This document shows positions 31,846 to 41,529 of a stretch of 52,627 bases of DNA, piece after piece; the stretch's first letter is position 1; each line of letters starts with the position of its first letter. Both the position numbers and the translations under genes were made by a program. Source of the stretch: a virus; the IMG/VR virus record IMGVR_UViG_3300013093_000064, positions 1-52,627 of that record; one strand, given 5' to 3'. A model generated the notes under the pieces. That model did no database searches. It was not told the DNA's origin and worked only from the letters and a program-made list of their open reading frames with translations.

Positions 31846-32651
31846 GGTAGTATTCCAAATTGTTCTGTAATAATCTTATAATAAGTATCAGCCAGATACT
31901 CTTGGCTCTTAGGATCACCGTGATATCCAGGATCTTCTTTTGTGGTAAATGGCCACTCGTTAACAGCATAAGCGGTAGTATGTTCGTAGCGTGTAGTCAT
32001 ATATTTGTCGGGCACTACCGCAGGAAATTGCTCTCTAACTGTATTGCTGGTCCAGATATTACAGGCTATTAATAGGAATGGTATGTTAGCGTAGAATAAC
32101 TGCATAATACCATCACGTATAATCCAGCGATCCTGTTGTAGCTTCCAATTACTATCGTACATAAAATTTACATACTGCTTGACGGCGGCTTGAGTATCTC
32201 GATCTATTTTATTTGATCTATAAGGATGCGGATAGTTTTCTACTAAACTAAAAATAGTTTCGCAAATCATACGGTAAGGATTGTTACCATAGTTTACATT
32301 GTCGATACCTGCCTCTGGGTCGTATCCGTTGTTGTGATTTTGTTGCAGGTGACGTTGTAAATCGTTGTCCCAGGTTTTCTTTTCATTGGGCGGAGGAACA
32401 TAGGGTGCAGCACCGGCAGGAATTTCTATGCGGTCGTGAAATGTGGGCGCAATGATTGCGAAGTCGGGACGTTGTCTAAGTACTTCATCTATTTGTATGC
32501 GAATACCACCATTGCTACAACCTTGACGTGCTAAAATTTCAACGTTCCAGCCTAACTTCCGAGCCAGTACTTCACCAAAGGCTGTACCCGGCAATGGTTT
32601 TGAAGGTGCAGCAAAACTGTCACCACATACGATTAATTTCTTTATTGCCAT
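31842..32651 (-). CDS. SGNH-hydrolase-like protein (4 of 4)
   Basis: 269 residues. LIVCGDSFAAPSKP (block I Gly-Asp-Ser), LARQGCSNGGIRIQ (Gly, Asn), IIAPTFHDRIE, and DPGYHGDPKSQEYLADTYYKI (Asp...His at the C-terminus) are present. It overlaps the uvsW gene by 10 bases and the methyltransferase by 4. It is divergent from the other three SGNH-type genes in the window. Confidence 0.7.
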   Translation of the reverse strand: MAIKKLIVCGDSFAAPSKPLPGTAFGEVLARKLGWNVEILARQGCSNGGIRIQIDEVLRQRPDFAIIAPTFHDRIEIPAGAAPYVPPPNEKKTWDNDLQRHLQQNHNNGYDPEAGIDNVNYGNNPYRMICETIFSLVENYPHPYRSNKIDRDTQAAVKQYVNFMYDSNWKLQQDRWIIRDGIMQLFYANIPFLLIACNIWTSNTVREQFPAVVPDKYMTTRYEHTTAYAVNEWPFTTKEDPGYHGDPKSQEYLADTYYKIITEQFGILP

Positions 32652-34096
32652 TCTGTTTTTTCAACTGTAAAAGGATAGTTTGCTTCTCGATAAAACTGCT
32701 TACGTTTAGTTAGATGTCTTTTTGCAAATTTACAGGTACTGGTTACGTCCCAGATTTGGACGAAATCTTTGTCCTCCGCTTTGCGAATACCACGCCCGAT
32801 TGATTGGATGACGCGGACAAAGGATTTACCCGGTTCCACAAGCACAAGATTGAATATGCGAGGAATATTAATACCAACAGCAGCAACGCCATAGGTAGCC
32901 ACAATAATCTTGTCATCGGATATAGCAACTTCGTCGTACTCATCTTTTCTATCCTTTGCTTTAGTTGCTCCGCTGACAAATACTGCATTGTCTAAACGCT
33001 CGGCCAACAATTTACCAGTGGCTATGCGATCAATTAGAACTAAGGTATTGCCTGTTTCATTAACTGTGCGAATTAAGTTACTAATGTAGTCTAAACGTTC
33101 ATCTGTTTCTACCAGATATTTTAGTTCCGTTTGATAATTAGTATACTCAACATGATCAACTAACTGTACTATATTTACATGACAATTAGCCAGATGGCCT
33201 GCTTCTTGAAGTTCCGATGCACTCAGCTTACCTACCACGTCGCCAAGACTACAGAAAATACTTACACGTTCGTATTCTTCTTTGGGAATAGTTCCTGTTA
33301 GTCCCCAGCGAATAGGCACATGACTAAACACACCTGTAAGTAATGTTTTTAATGCGTCGGCTTTGGCCATGTGTACTTCGTCAACCATGACTAACACCAC
33401 GTCCTCAATAAACTCTCCAATACCCACAGTGGCTTCGTGACTCTTGGTATTCTTTAATAGGATATTTAGACTTTGCCAAGTACAGATAGTATGTGTACGA
33501 CCAAACTCTTTACGATCGCCAAAGTACACTCCCACATCAAGACCCAAGTTTTTGTAGTCTGCTTCTGTTTGTGTAACTAAACTCTTATTAGGAACAATAA
33601 CAATTGAACGTCCATATTGTTCTACACTTTTACTCAAGGCCGCGGTCATAATAGTTTTACCTGCACCTGTGGCAATTTCTTGTACACTCTGAGGATTACG
33701 TAAAAAATTATTGATAATTTCTACTTGATAGTCACGGAATCGAATTGGTTGCCCGGCCTGCGGATGTCCCTGGGGCCAGGTTTGATCAGCAAATGTATCT
33801 TCAGTAAACTCTGTAAACTCATAGCCTGTTTTATACTCACGTAGATCTTCCACCTCAACATCATAGCCCTCTGAATCTAAGAAGGGAATTATCTGCGGAA
33901 GTAAGTTGATGTATGTGCTACCGCCAAGCTGAAAGAACGCAACTTTGCCGTCCCAGCGACCTAACCTAACCGAAGGTTGATATCTTGCACCGGGGATTTC
34001 ATATTTGAATTTGTCGACTAATTTTTTACGTGTGGTAAGATCCAAGCCTTCCAGCTTGACGTTGACTTCGTCTTTGATTATTAGTTTAACCTGCAA
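32642..34096 (-). CDS. uvsW: UvsW-type DNA/RNA helicase
   Basis: 484 residues, the length of T4 UvsW. An N-terminal DNA-binding part (KVAFFQLGGSTYINLLPQII) is followed by the SF2 core: Q-motif region FRDYQVEIINNFL, Walker A ATGAGKT (about 142-148), motif II DEVH (about 239-242), motif III GLTGTIPKEE, and IQSIGRGIRK (motif VI, near 445). UvsW unwinds branched DNA and R-loops and drives the switch from origin-dependent to recombination-dependent replication. Its start overlaps a HARP-like gene by 11 bases. Confidence 0.93.
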   Translation of the reverse strand: MQVKLIIKDEVNVKLEGLDLTTRKKLVDKFKYEIPGARYQPSVRLGRWDGKVAFFQLGGSTYINLLPQIIPFLDSEGYDVEVEDLREYKTGYEFTEFTEDTFADQTWPQGHPQAGQPIRFRDYQVEIINNFLRNPQSVQEIATGAGKTIMTAALSKSVEQYGRSIVIVPNKSLVTQTEADYKNLGLDVGVYFGDRKEFGRTHTICTWQSLNILLKNTKSHEATVGIGEFIEDVVLVMVDEVHMAKADALKTLLTGVFSHVPIRWGLTGTIPKEEYERVSIFCSLGDVVGKLSASELQEAGHLANCHVNIVQLVDHVEYTNYQTELKYLVETDERLDYISNLIRTVNETGNTLVLIDRIATGKLLAERLDNAVFVSGATKAKDRKDEYDEVAISDDKIIVATYGVAAVGINIPRIFNLVLVEPGKSFVRVIQSIGRGIRKAEDKDFVQIWDVTSTCKFAKRHLTKRKQFYREANYPFTVEKTEWQ

Positions 34097-35234
34097 TGTT
34101 TTTTATCCCAGAAGTATTCTTTTTATTATACACATCTTGAGCACAGTACACAACCTTTTCGGCACGTTGTAACATTACCTGTTTGTCCCCACCAAAAACC
34201 ATACCAGCACTACTAATAATCAGTGCTATGTTCTTTAATTCTTTAATAGGTTTAACCGTATGTATAAAACGCCCAGACCATTCATCAGTGTTGTTACCAA
34301 AACGATCTTTAAGTTTGGTTAGCATACGTCCGCTTAAATCTGGTTCATATATAACCACAGGACCTCGCCCAACTGTTTCGGCATAGGACAATATACTTTC
34401 AAAGTCATCTGATGTCATAAGTTTATTAGGATTGATTTTGATTTCTCGGTTGGCCAATAAATTATAAAACCTTGGGCCATACTCGGCAATAAGAGCTTGG
34501 GCTATATCATCTTTAACAGTATAACCCAAGACACTACTCATGTCCACTAACTTCAACAGATTAGATTCATCAAAGCCGCCGACTTTTTCAACAATGTATT
34601 CGCGAAGACTATCAGTTGCATTGGTTATATTTAAACCGTGTTCGTCTAAACAAAGTTCAATCGAATATTTGGTACTTTCTGTTTCAGTAATACGATTCAT
34701 TAGATCAGTTATTGCTGGATCTATTTCAAAATTGTGTAACTGCCCCCAAGCCACTATCCAACTAAGATTATATTCTGTAAGCCCAAGTTCCCAAATCTTT
34801 TGACTACGGTTCCATACTACTTTTCCTTGACTGGATTTTCCAAAGTCTCGTATGCTGTCAATCATTTCGGCATTAAATGGGAATCTAACAACAATGATAT
34901 CATTTTCAATCGCAATAGAACGACTATAATCCATTTGACGCAACGGAATACGCCAAACAGGATTACGAACTGGAGAAATATCAATTGATTTACCGGCCAA
35001 CTGTCGTTCATATTTAAGCACTATCTTAACCAACAACTCGCCTTGGCGTTCTGTTAGTGGCTGTTGTTGCCCAACTGTCTGCGCCATACTTTCAAGAACT
35101 TTTACATCGTATCTGGCCAGACTAATAATAGGATCGAAAGTAAAAATCCAAGTTGAAATAGGTTTACCGGACACAGGATCTCTGTGTCCGGCAATAACTT
35201 CTAAGTAATCTTCGACGTGCTTGAATGTGATCAT
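34086..35234 (-). CDS. UvsW-linked protein with a HARP-like segment (382 aa)
   Basis: The start MITFKHVEDYLEVIAGHRDP (35234) is used rather than the ATG at 35252. IVVRFPFNAEMIDSIRDFGKSSQGKVVWNRSQKIWELGLTEYNLSWI (about 115-160) resembles the HARP module of annealing helicases (F-P-x-x-x...W...K-x-W-x-x...). The C-terminal half looks helicase-like in fold but has no Walker motifs. Coupled to uvsW by an 11-base overlap, it may bind branched DNA with it. The HARP call is a resemblance only. Confidence 0.5.
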   Translation of the reverse strand: MITFKHVEDYLEVIAGHRDPVSGKPISTWIFTFDPIISLARYDVKVLESMAQTVGQQQPLTERQGELLVKIVLKYERQLAGKSIDISPVRNPVWRIPLRQMDYSRSIAIENDIIVVRFPFNAEMIDSIRDFGKSSQGKVVWNRSQKIWELGLTEYNLSWIVAWGQLHNFEIDPAITDLMNRITETESTKYSIELCLDEHGLNITNATDSLREYIVEKVGGFDESNLLKLVDMSSVLGYTVKDDIAQALIAEYGPRFYNLLANREIKINPNKLMTSDDFESILSYAETVGRGPVVIYEPDLSGRMLTKLKDRFGNNTDEWSGRFIHTVKPIKELKNIALIISSAGMVFGGDKQVMLQRAEKVVYCAQDVYNKKNTSGIKNIAG

Positions 35235-35262
35235 AATATTATTATAACACAATTATTTAAAT

Positions 35263-35289
35263 AAAAAAAGCCCTACGGTTAAGTAGGGC
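35263..35289 (-). terminator. Rho-independent terminator
   Basis: On the minus strand GCCCTAC pairs with GTAGGGC and is followed by TTTTTTTATT. It ends the transcript of the lipoprotein gene just before the uvsW operon. Confidence 0.85.
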
Positions 35290-35294
35290 CCAAA

Positions 35295-35347
35295 CCACAA
35301 CTCCGGAGCTAAATTTAGAGTTGTGGGCTATAGCGGAAACGCTATAG
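35295..35347 (-). other. Two extra hairpins between a gene end and its terminator
   Basis: Stem 1: 9 bp, 35295-35303 with 35318-35326. Stem 2: 8 bp, 35328-35335 with 35340-35347, loop TTTC on the minus strand (GAAA on the plus strand). Together with the terminator at 35263-35289 they form three hairpins in a row after the lipoprotein stop codon at 35353. Confidence 0.7.
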
Positions 35348-35352
35348 AAACT

Positions 35353-35835
35353 TTACTCGCCCAATGGAATTGGACTTACAATAACACGTGGTTCGATGTA
35401 CACTGGTTTTGGTTTACCTGACTTGGCATCTACACACAGGACCCAAGTACCATCGGCACTTGCAGGGCTATACAGGCCGTTTGGATCAGCTTGCGGCAGG
35501 GTTGCATAACCATGTGCATCACTGCTAATACGCTGTGGATTAGTATACTGAGTAGCATAGGGCAAACCATAGCCAACAGCATTACAAACCTTATGCAACT
35601 TACCATTCATATCTGTGATATAGACTGTAGTGGCCACGTTTTGATCACGCAACTCAATGATGTCTTTCATCATACGCTTTTCAGCAAAGTTTACAATACT
35701 TGGCATACCAACTGACTGTACACCCTGCAGGCTTAGTTCTTCTTGCTTGCGACGCTCAATCTGTGTAGATGTTTCTTTAACATCACAGGCTGTCAATGCA
35801 AACACAAAGGGCAATGCCAATAAGAGTCGTTTCAT
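35353..35835 (-). CDS. Phage lipoprotein (160 aa)
   Basis: A lipoprotein signal peptide MKRLLLALPFVFALTAC with lipobox LTAC (Cys17) precedes DVKETSTQIERRKQEE. The mature part has NFAEKRMMKDIIELRDQ, YITDMNGKLHKVCNAVGYGLPYATQYTNPQ and VLCVDAKSGKPKPVYIEPRVIV. Similar lipoproteins of unknown function occur in several proteobacterial phages (recollection). It would sit in the inner or outer membrane, perhaps for superinfection exclusion. It follows a small membrane-protein gene by 1 base. Confidence 0.75.
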   Translation of the reverse strand: MKRLLLALPFVFALTACDVKETSTQIERRKQEELSLQGVQSVGMPSIVNFAEKRMMKDIIELRDQNVATTVYITDMNGKLHKVCNAVGYGLPYATQYTNPQRISSDAHGYATLPQADPNGLYSPASADGTWVLCVDAKSGKPKPVYIEPRVIVSPIPLGE

Positions 35836-35836
35836 A

Positions 35837-36154
35837 TTATTTTCCTGCTTTCAAATCGTTATAAAAGTTACGAAGGTTGGGAGGCATTTTATCCTCAGGG
35901 TACACACTAAAACGGTGTAACACTATAGCACGGAGAGCTTGTTTCTTCTCCGCATCAGCACCAATGTATTCAATTTGCAAGTTTTCCAAGTCACGGATCA
36001 TGCCGTCATTGTACTGTTCGCTTTGTTTGAACACTTCATTATCTACCTGACGATACTTGGGTGCAAAGTATTGATAGGCAAAAAAACTACCAAACATACA
36101 TACTGCAATAAATGCGATCCAACCTATTACAACTGCTGAGATTTCTTTAAACAT
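35837..36154 (-). CDS. Single-span membrane protein (105 aa)
   Basis: The ATG at 36154 (MFKEISAVVIGWIAFIAVCM) has AAGGAAAAT upstream. One N-terminal transmembrane helix (AVVIGWIAFIAVCMFGSFFAY) precedes a charged, helical soluble domain. Function is unknown; its position between the lipoprotein and an AAA+ ATPase gene suggests a shared transcript. Confidence 0.7.
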   Translation of the reverse strand: MFKEISAVVIGWIAFIAVCMFGSFFAYQYFAPKYRQVDNEVFKQSEQYNDGMIRDLENLQIEYIGADAEKKQALRAIVLHRFSVYPEDKMPPNLRNFYNDLKAGK

Positions 36155-36165
36155 ATATTTTCCTT

Positions 36166-37212
36166 TTAACCTTGTTTCATACAAGTAACTTGAGCCATAG
36201 CCTTCCACTTGAGTGGGAAGCTCTTACGCAAGTCTGCTATCTTGATTGCCATACGCAAACTCATTTCACGGAACTTGTTCTTGTTCTCTTCCAGGAACTC
36301 AATGATCTCGTCCTGTGCCACTTGCTCAAAGTCGTAGTCGGCAAACAAGGCACCGTCGTTAGCAATCTGCTTGATACGTAGTACCTTATCACGCATAGTG
36401 TCAAGCGTCAAGTCCAAATAGTGACAACGGGACTGTAGTGCGTCTAAGTGATCACGCAATTTTTGCGATTTCATCTGATCAAACTTAAGGTTAGTAATAA
36501 AGATCACTGAGCCGTTGAAGTTGAAGCTATCTGGAACGCCTTCGCGACGCAACATATTACTGTCACTCAACCATGAAATCTTACGTTTCTTACCTGAGTC
36601 CAGGGCACCTTTAAGCAAGTTGAGTGCAACATCATCAACAAGGATTGAGTCACAGTCATCAAATACCAATACGCAATTTGAGTCTGAATACTTGTAGAGT
36701 GTAGTGTACAGGCCTAAAGCCGATGCACTACCTTTGACAACTTCGGCACGGAGACGTTTGCCAGCAACTTGATCAAACAAGCAGGCCTTTTCAACAATAC
36801 GTTCAACACCAAAGCTCTTACCAACACCAGGAGGACCTGATACAATCATAGCACGGATGTCACCGTTGGTAGCGGCCGTAGCCATCTCGTCCAAAATCTC
36901 AAAACGCTGACGAATGCGTTCAATAACTTCTTCATCGGATTCGGCTAAAGTTTCTACTGCCACGGTTTCTGCAACTGGAGTATTACCTTGTTCGATGAAC
37001 TCTTGCTCGCTTACAAAATCGTAAGCACTCATGCCATCAACCTTTACACGGATATCTACTGGCATGCCAGGAAACTTTCCACCATTTTTAACTGTAACAT
37101 AGCCACCTTTGGCGGTTTGCTTAAACTGCTCTACTAATTGAAATACCTGACCGCTCACATCTGTTGTACGATATGCGCCAGACTTAACACGAATAAATGA
37201 TACTGTTGACAT
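36166..37212 (-). CDS. AAA+ ATPase
   Basis: 348 residues from the ATG at 37212, which has AAGGAG upstream and lies 30 bases downstream of a sigma70-type promoter. The N-terminal 110 residues (beta-rich, SFIRVKSGAYRTTDVSGQVF) are unknown. The core has Walker A SGPPGVGKS, Walker B CVLVFDDCDS, sensor I FITNLKFDQ, and a C-terminal helical lid. It is a single-domain AAA+ protein found in several proteobacterial phages. Its client is unknown; it is not the T4 clamp loader by its motifs. Confidence 0.75.
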   Translation of the reverse strand: MSTVSFIRVKSGAYRTTDVSGQVFQLVEQFKQTAKGGYVTVKNGGKFPGMPVDIRVKVDGMSAYDFVSEQEFIEQGNTPVAETVAVETLAESDEEVIERIRQRFEILDEMATAATNGDIRAMIVSGPPGVGKSFGVERIVEKACLFDQVAGKRLRAEVVKGSASALGLYTTLYKYSDSNCVLVFDDCDSILVDDVALNLLKGALDSGKKRKISWLSDSNMLRREGVPDSFNFNGSVIFITNLKFDQMKSQKLRDHLDALQSRCHYLDLTLDTMRDKVLRIKQIANDGALFADYDFEQVAQDEIIEFLEENKNKFREMSLRMAIKIADLRKSFPLKWKAMAQVTCMKQG

Positions 37213-37243
37213 ACTTAGCTCCTTCTTTATTGACAATACTAAT

Positions 37244-37272
37244 ATTATAACAAATCTTGATTTTCGGGTCAA
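37244..37272 (-). promoter_or_regulatory. Early sigma70 promoter TTGACC-N17-TATAAT
   Basis: The -35 box (37272-37267) and the -10 box (37249-37244) have a 17-base spacer on the minus strand. It serves the AAA+ ATPase, membrane-protein and lipoprotein genes. Confidence 0.8.
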
Positions 37273-37307
37273 ATCGCCCAATTTTTGGGTGTTGTTTTAA
37301 AACAACA

Positions 37308-37484
37308 TCAATCATACTGTACATCTATTAGTTTACCGTTGCGAAAAATATAGTAACTGTGCAATTGACTACTACCCACACGGTAACTGACCCAAATACA
37401 GCCATTGCCCGGTTGCATATCGTAATGCTCAATACCCATTTTACGCATTTCTTCTATTACAATTAACTGCTCAAATTCATTCAC
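37308..37484 (-). CDS. Small hypothetical protein (58 aa)
   Basis: The likely start is GTG at 37484 (then NEFEQLIVIEEMRKMGIEHY), because the ATG at 37514 lies at or before the transcription start predicted from the promoter at 37517-37545. An AAGG site is about 11 bases upstream. Beta-rich second half (GCIWVSYRVGSSQLHSYYIF). Function is unknown. Confidence 0.55.
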   Translation of the reverse strand: MNEFEQLIVIEEMRKMGIEHYDMQPGNGCIWVSYRVGSSQLHSYYIFRNGKLIDVQYD

Positions 37485-37516
37485 TGCTCTACTACCTTTT
37501 TTACTACAATACAAGT

Positions 37517-37545
37517 ATTATAGCACTCTTTGAATTATTGGTCAA
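37517..37545 (-). promoter_or_regulatory. Early sigma70 promoter TTGACC-N17-TATAAT
   Basis: The -35 box is at 37545-37540 and the -10 box at 37522-37517 with 17 bases between. The following bases, ACTTGTATT, are identical to those after the promoter at 38222. Confidence 0.8.
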
Positions 37546-37546
37546 C

Positions 37547-37738
37547 TCAGGAATTTACTGTACTAAACGGACTGAATTCTTCGTCTTTGAATTGAGTTTT
37601 GTTAGTGACCACTAACCCTGCACGATAGCCACACTCTTCTTGGTAGTCACGTTCCATGCTGGCTATCCAAAGTTCGTATTCCTGATCCCAAGGAAAGGCC
37701 TGCTCGTAGTCATCAATAATGGTATTTTTGAGTTTCAT
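37547..37738 (-). CDS. Small hypothetical protein (63 aa)
   Basis: It begins MKLKNTIIDDYEQAFPWDQE, is acidic with aromatic residues, and ends EEFSPFSTVNS. AGGGAC-type bases precede the start. It lies 9 bases after the GGCT-like gene, so the two are co-transcribed from 38222-38250. Function is unknown. Confidence 0.55.
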   Translation of the reverse strand: MKLKNTIIDDYEQAFPWDQEYELWIASMERDYQEECGYRAGLVVTNKTQFKDEEFSPFSTVNS

Positions 37739-37747
37739 TATAGTCCC

Positions 37748-38212
37748 TTAATTAAAGTATTGAAAATATTTTGATTCTGCTTCAATTGCATATCGATTTA
37801 AACAAAGAATATAATCTAAACTGTCATCAATTTGTGATTCATCAACCCCGTGTTCTGCGTATCCTTGATAAAGCATGGCCAAGTAGCCGTCGCTGGGATA
37901 TGAGTCGGGCAAATCACCGGTCATGTAATATGTCATTGCTTCTACCCATTGGCCTTCGTGTAGAACGCTGACTATTTTCTTTTCATAGTAGTTAGGAAAT
38001 CCTTCCAAGGCATCCAGGGCCCGTTCACAGTCTTCGGTGATTTCCCATAATACACCTTCGGTATCGAAATCGGGGTTTGGGATAATGTCAGCATGAACGC
38101 TGAAACGGAATTCGTGTTCGGGTAGCAGGGCTTGCCCTAAACTTTGAGCCTTGGGGCAACGGGTGGCCATTTGAGACCGGTTGGTATTCATACCATACGC
38201 AAAATATTTCAT
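37748..38212 (-). CDS. Gamma-glutamylcyclotransferase-like (GGCT/AIG2) protein
   Basis: 154 residues. The opening KYFAYGMNTNRSQM and RCPKAQSLGQALL, the strand EFRFSVHADIIPN, VLWEITEDCERALDALEGFPNYY (with the general-acid Glu in LEGF) match the GGCT fold (Y-G-S-N turn; here YGMN). These enzymes form 5-oxoproline from gamma-glutamyl peptides. Related proteins occur in some phages with unknown targets. The ATG is only about 3 bases from the transcription start expected from the promoter at 38222, so the mRNA would be nearly leaderless. Confidence 0.75.
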   Translation of the reverse strand: MKYFAYGMNTNRSQMATRCPKAQSLGQALLPEHEFRFSVHADIIPNPDFDTEGVLWEITEDCERALDALEGFPNYYEKKIVSVLHEGQWVEAMTYYMTGDLPDSYPSDGYLAMLYQGYAEHGVDESQIDDSLDYILCLNRYAIEAESKYFQYFN

Positions 38213-38221
38213 AATACAAGT

Positions 38222-38250
38222 ATTATAGCAGAATGCGAATTATTGGTCAA
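38222..38250 (-). promoter_or_regulatory. Early sigma70 promoter TTGACC-N17-TATAAT
   Basis: The -35 box is at 38250-38245 and the -10 box at 38227-38222, spacer 17. Its spacer and downstream bases closely repeat those at 37517-37545. Confidence 0.8.
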
Positions 38251-38276
38251 GAAAAAGCCCACTTTCGTGGGCTTTT
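38251..38276 (-). terminator. Rho-independent terminator
   Basis: A 10-bp stem (AAAAGCCCAC) with a GAAA tetraloop on the minus strand, ending in a T run. It ends the transcript of the gene at 38297-38581. Confidence 0.85.
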
Positions 38277-38296
38277 GTCTAATTCTGTATGTTTTA

Positions 38297-38581
38297 TTAA
38301 ACAATAGTGGCGCTGGTTGGGCTTAAATTGCTAATAAAGTTCAAATATGCTAAAGCACTTGCTTCATCTGCCCATTCGTGGGTTACGTTTTGTGTGATAG
38401 TGCCACTACTATCTGGTAGTTCAACATTTCCAAAATTGCCAACTTCGTTTGTAAGTTTGCCGGCAGCGTGTTGCTGTCTTAGATAATTGTGTAAAATAAC
38501 AGATGCGGCACCCATTGGTTTACCGTCTGTTGTTACATCATGATCTGCGCCCCAAACTACGACTGTTGTTACTGTAGCCAT
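38297..38581 (-). CDS. Small hypothetical protein (94 aa), late-type unit
   Basis: It begins MATVTTVVVWGADHDVTTDGKP and is low in charge, with HNYLRQQHAAGKLTN as a helix. It forms a separate unit: a CATAAATA late promoter at 38607-38614, AGGAG before the ATG and a terminator after the stop. That suggests a late, perhaps virion, protein. No family is recognised. Confidence 0.55.
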   Translation of the reverse strand: MATVTTVVVWGADHDVTTDGKPMGAASVILHNYLRQQHAAGKLTNEVGNFGNVELPDSSGTITQNVTHEWADEASALAYLNFISNLSPTSATIV

Positions 38582-38606
38582 AATCTACTCCTGTGAATTA
38601 TAATAT

Positions 38607-38614
38607 TATTTATG
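38607..38614 (-). promoter_or_regulatory. Late promoter CATAAATA
   Basis: Matches the cyanophage-type late consensus NATAAATA on the minus strand, 26 bases before the ATG at 38581. Confidence 0.6.
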
Positions 38615-38633
38615 CCAAATTTAAAAGATCAAC

Positions 38634-38675
38634 AAAAACCCGCTAAAGTGTGCATTATTAAGAGGCATAGCGGGT
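38634..38675 (-). terminator. Rho-independent terminator after groEL
   Basis: On the minus strand ACCCGCTA pairs with TAGCGGGT over a loop of about 22 bases, followed by TTTTG. It lies 22 bases after the groEL stop. Confidence 0.75.
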
Positions 38676-38696
38676 GTGTTACTATTACTTATGAAT

Positions 38697-40621
<1,925 letters not shown>

Positions 40622-40659
40622 GATCTCCTTTAAATGAAATGATAAAATTTAGTTTGTTT

Positions 40660-40689
40660 ATTGTACTACAAAGAATGCGGTATTGTCAA
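40660..40689 (-). promoter_or_regulatory. Sigma70 promoter for groESL, TTGACA-N18-TACAAT
   Basis: TTGACA (40689-40684) and TACAAT (40665-40660) on the minus strand, spacer 18, about 40 bases before groES. No sigma32-type or CIRCE operator is seen, so heat-shock control by the host is unlikely. Confidence 0.65.
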
Positions 40690-40710
40690 CAACTACCGCA
40701 AAATTATTTA

Positions 40711-41529
40711 TCAATCAATAATCAGCTCGGTACGAGGATTTTGACTGTCATGCTCTAACCAAGCAGCTACAGTTGGTAATAATTCTGGGCTGTTTTCGAT
40801 TAGTTTGTTAACCATAAATTCGTAAATGTCCATTCTATCAACCCTGATTAATGCGGCTAATACATGATGCCATCTATAGTGATTCCATTTGGCATAATCC
40901 ATACGTTGATAATAATAGTCATGTTCCTCAGATGGCATTAAATGGAAAATGTTCCAGGGTCCGTGAAATCCAAAACATGGTTGATATGTTCCAAGCTCAA
41001 AACTAAAGCTACGTGCTACTTCTTCTGGAGCAAATTTAATACTGTATTTTTCTTCTAAGAAATTTCTATAGTTAATACCAATATAAGCATCTTCGGCTGT
41101 AAAGTTTCTTGATTCATCTAACTGTATATAGGTATCTAAACAAGCATCTAATAACTGTTTACTACGTAGACTAAAACCGCCATTGCCTACGTTGTGTTCT
41201 TTTGGCTCCCAGGGCCAGATAGCACCAATGTAGTCGTAGTTTAAAAAATCATCAGTCCACATGTTACCATCGCAGGCCATTCCGTCCCATTGTACATAAA
41301 GTGCGTGTCCAGTTTCAACATGCTCTGATACACCTTTGAGCATAAGTTGATTATACTCGGGCATGCCATCAACTGGCGGCCTAATTACGTGACGAGCACC
41401 AGGATATATTTCTTTGTCGGATATAACAAGAATTTCTTTAGGATCTATATGCTTGAGTGTATTTTCTATTGAACGACGTGTTAAATCGTGTGTTAGAAAA
41501 TCAATGGCTACTATTGTTACGTCTTTCAT
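40711..41529 (-). CDS. DUF5672-type glycosyltransferase-like protein
   Basis: 272 residues. HALYVQWDGMACDGNMWTDDFLNYDYIGAIWPW followed by VGNGGFSLRSKQLLDACL is the signature of the DUF5672 family (Q-x-D-G...W...YDYIGA...VGNGGFSLR), which has a GT-A-like fold. GMAC and DAYIG add acidic residues for a metal. Last gene of the sugar cassette, 4 bases overlapped with the GT9-like gene. It probably adds a sugar to a virion or surface glycan. Confidence 0.7.
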   Translation of the reverse strand: MKDVTIVAIDFLTHDLTRRSIENTLKHIDPKEILVISDKEIYPGARHVIRPPVDGMPEYNQLMLKGVSEHVETGHALYVQWDGMACDGNMWTDDFLNYDYIGAIWPWEPKEHNVGNGGFSLRSKQLLDACLDTYIQLDESRNFTAEDAYIGINYRNFLEEKYSIKFAPEEVARSFSFELGTYQPCFGFHGPWNIFHLMPSEEHDYYYQRMDYAKWNHYRWHHVLAALIRVDRMDIYEFMVNKLIENSPELLPTVAAWLEHDSQNPRTELIID

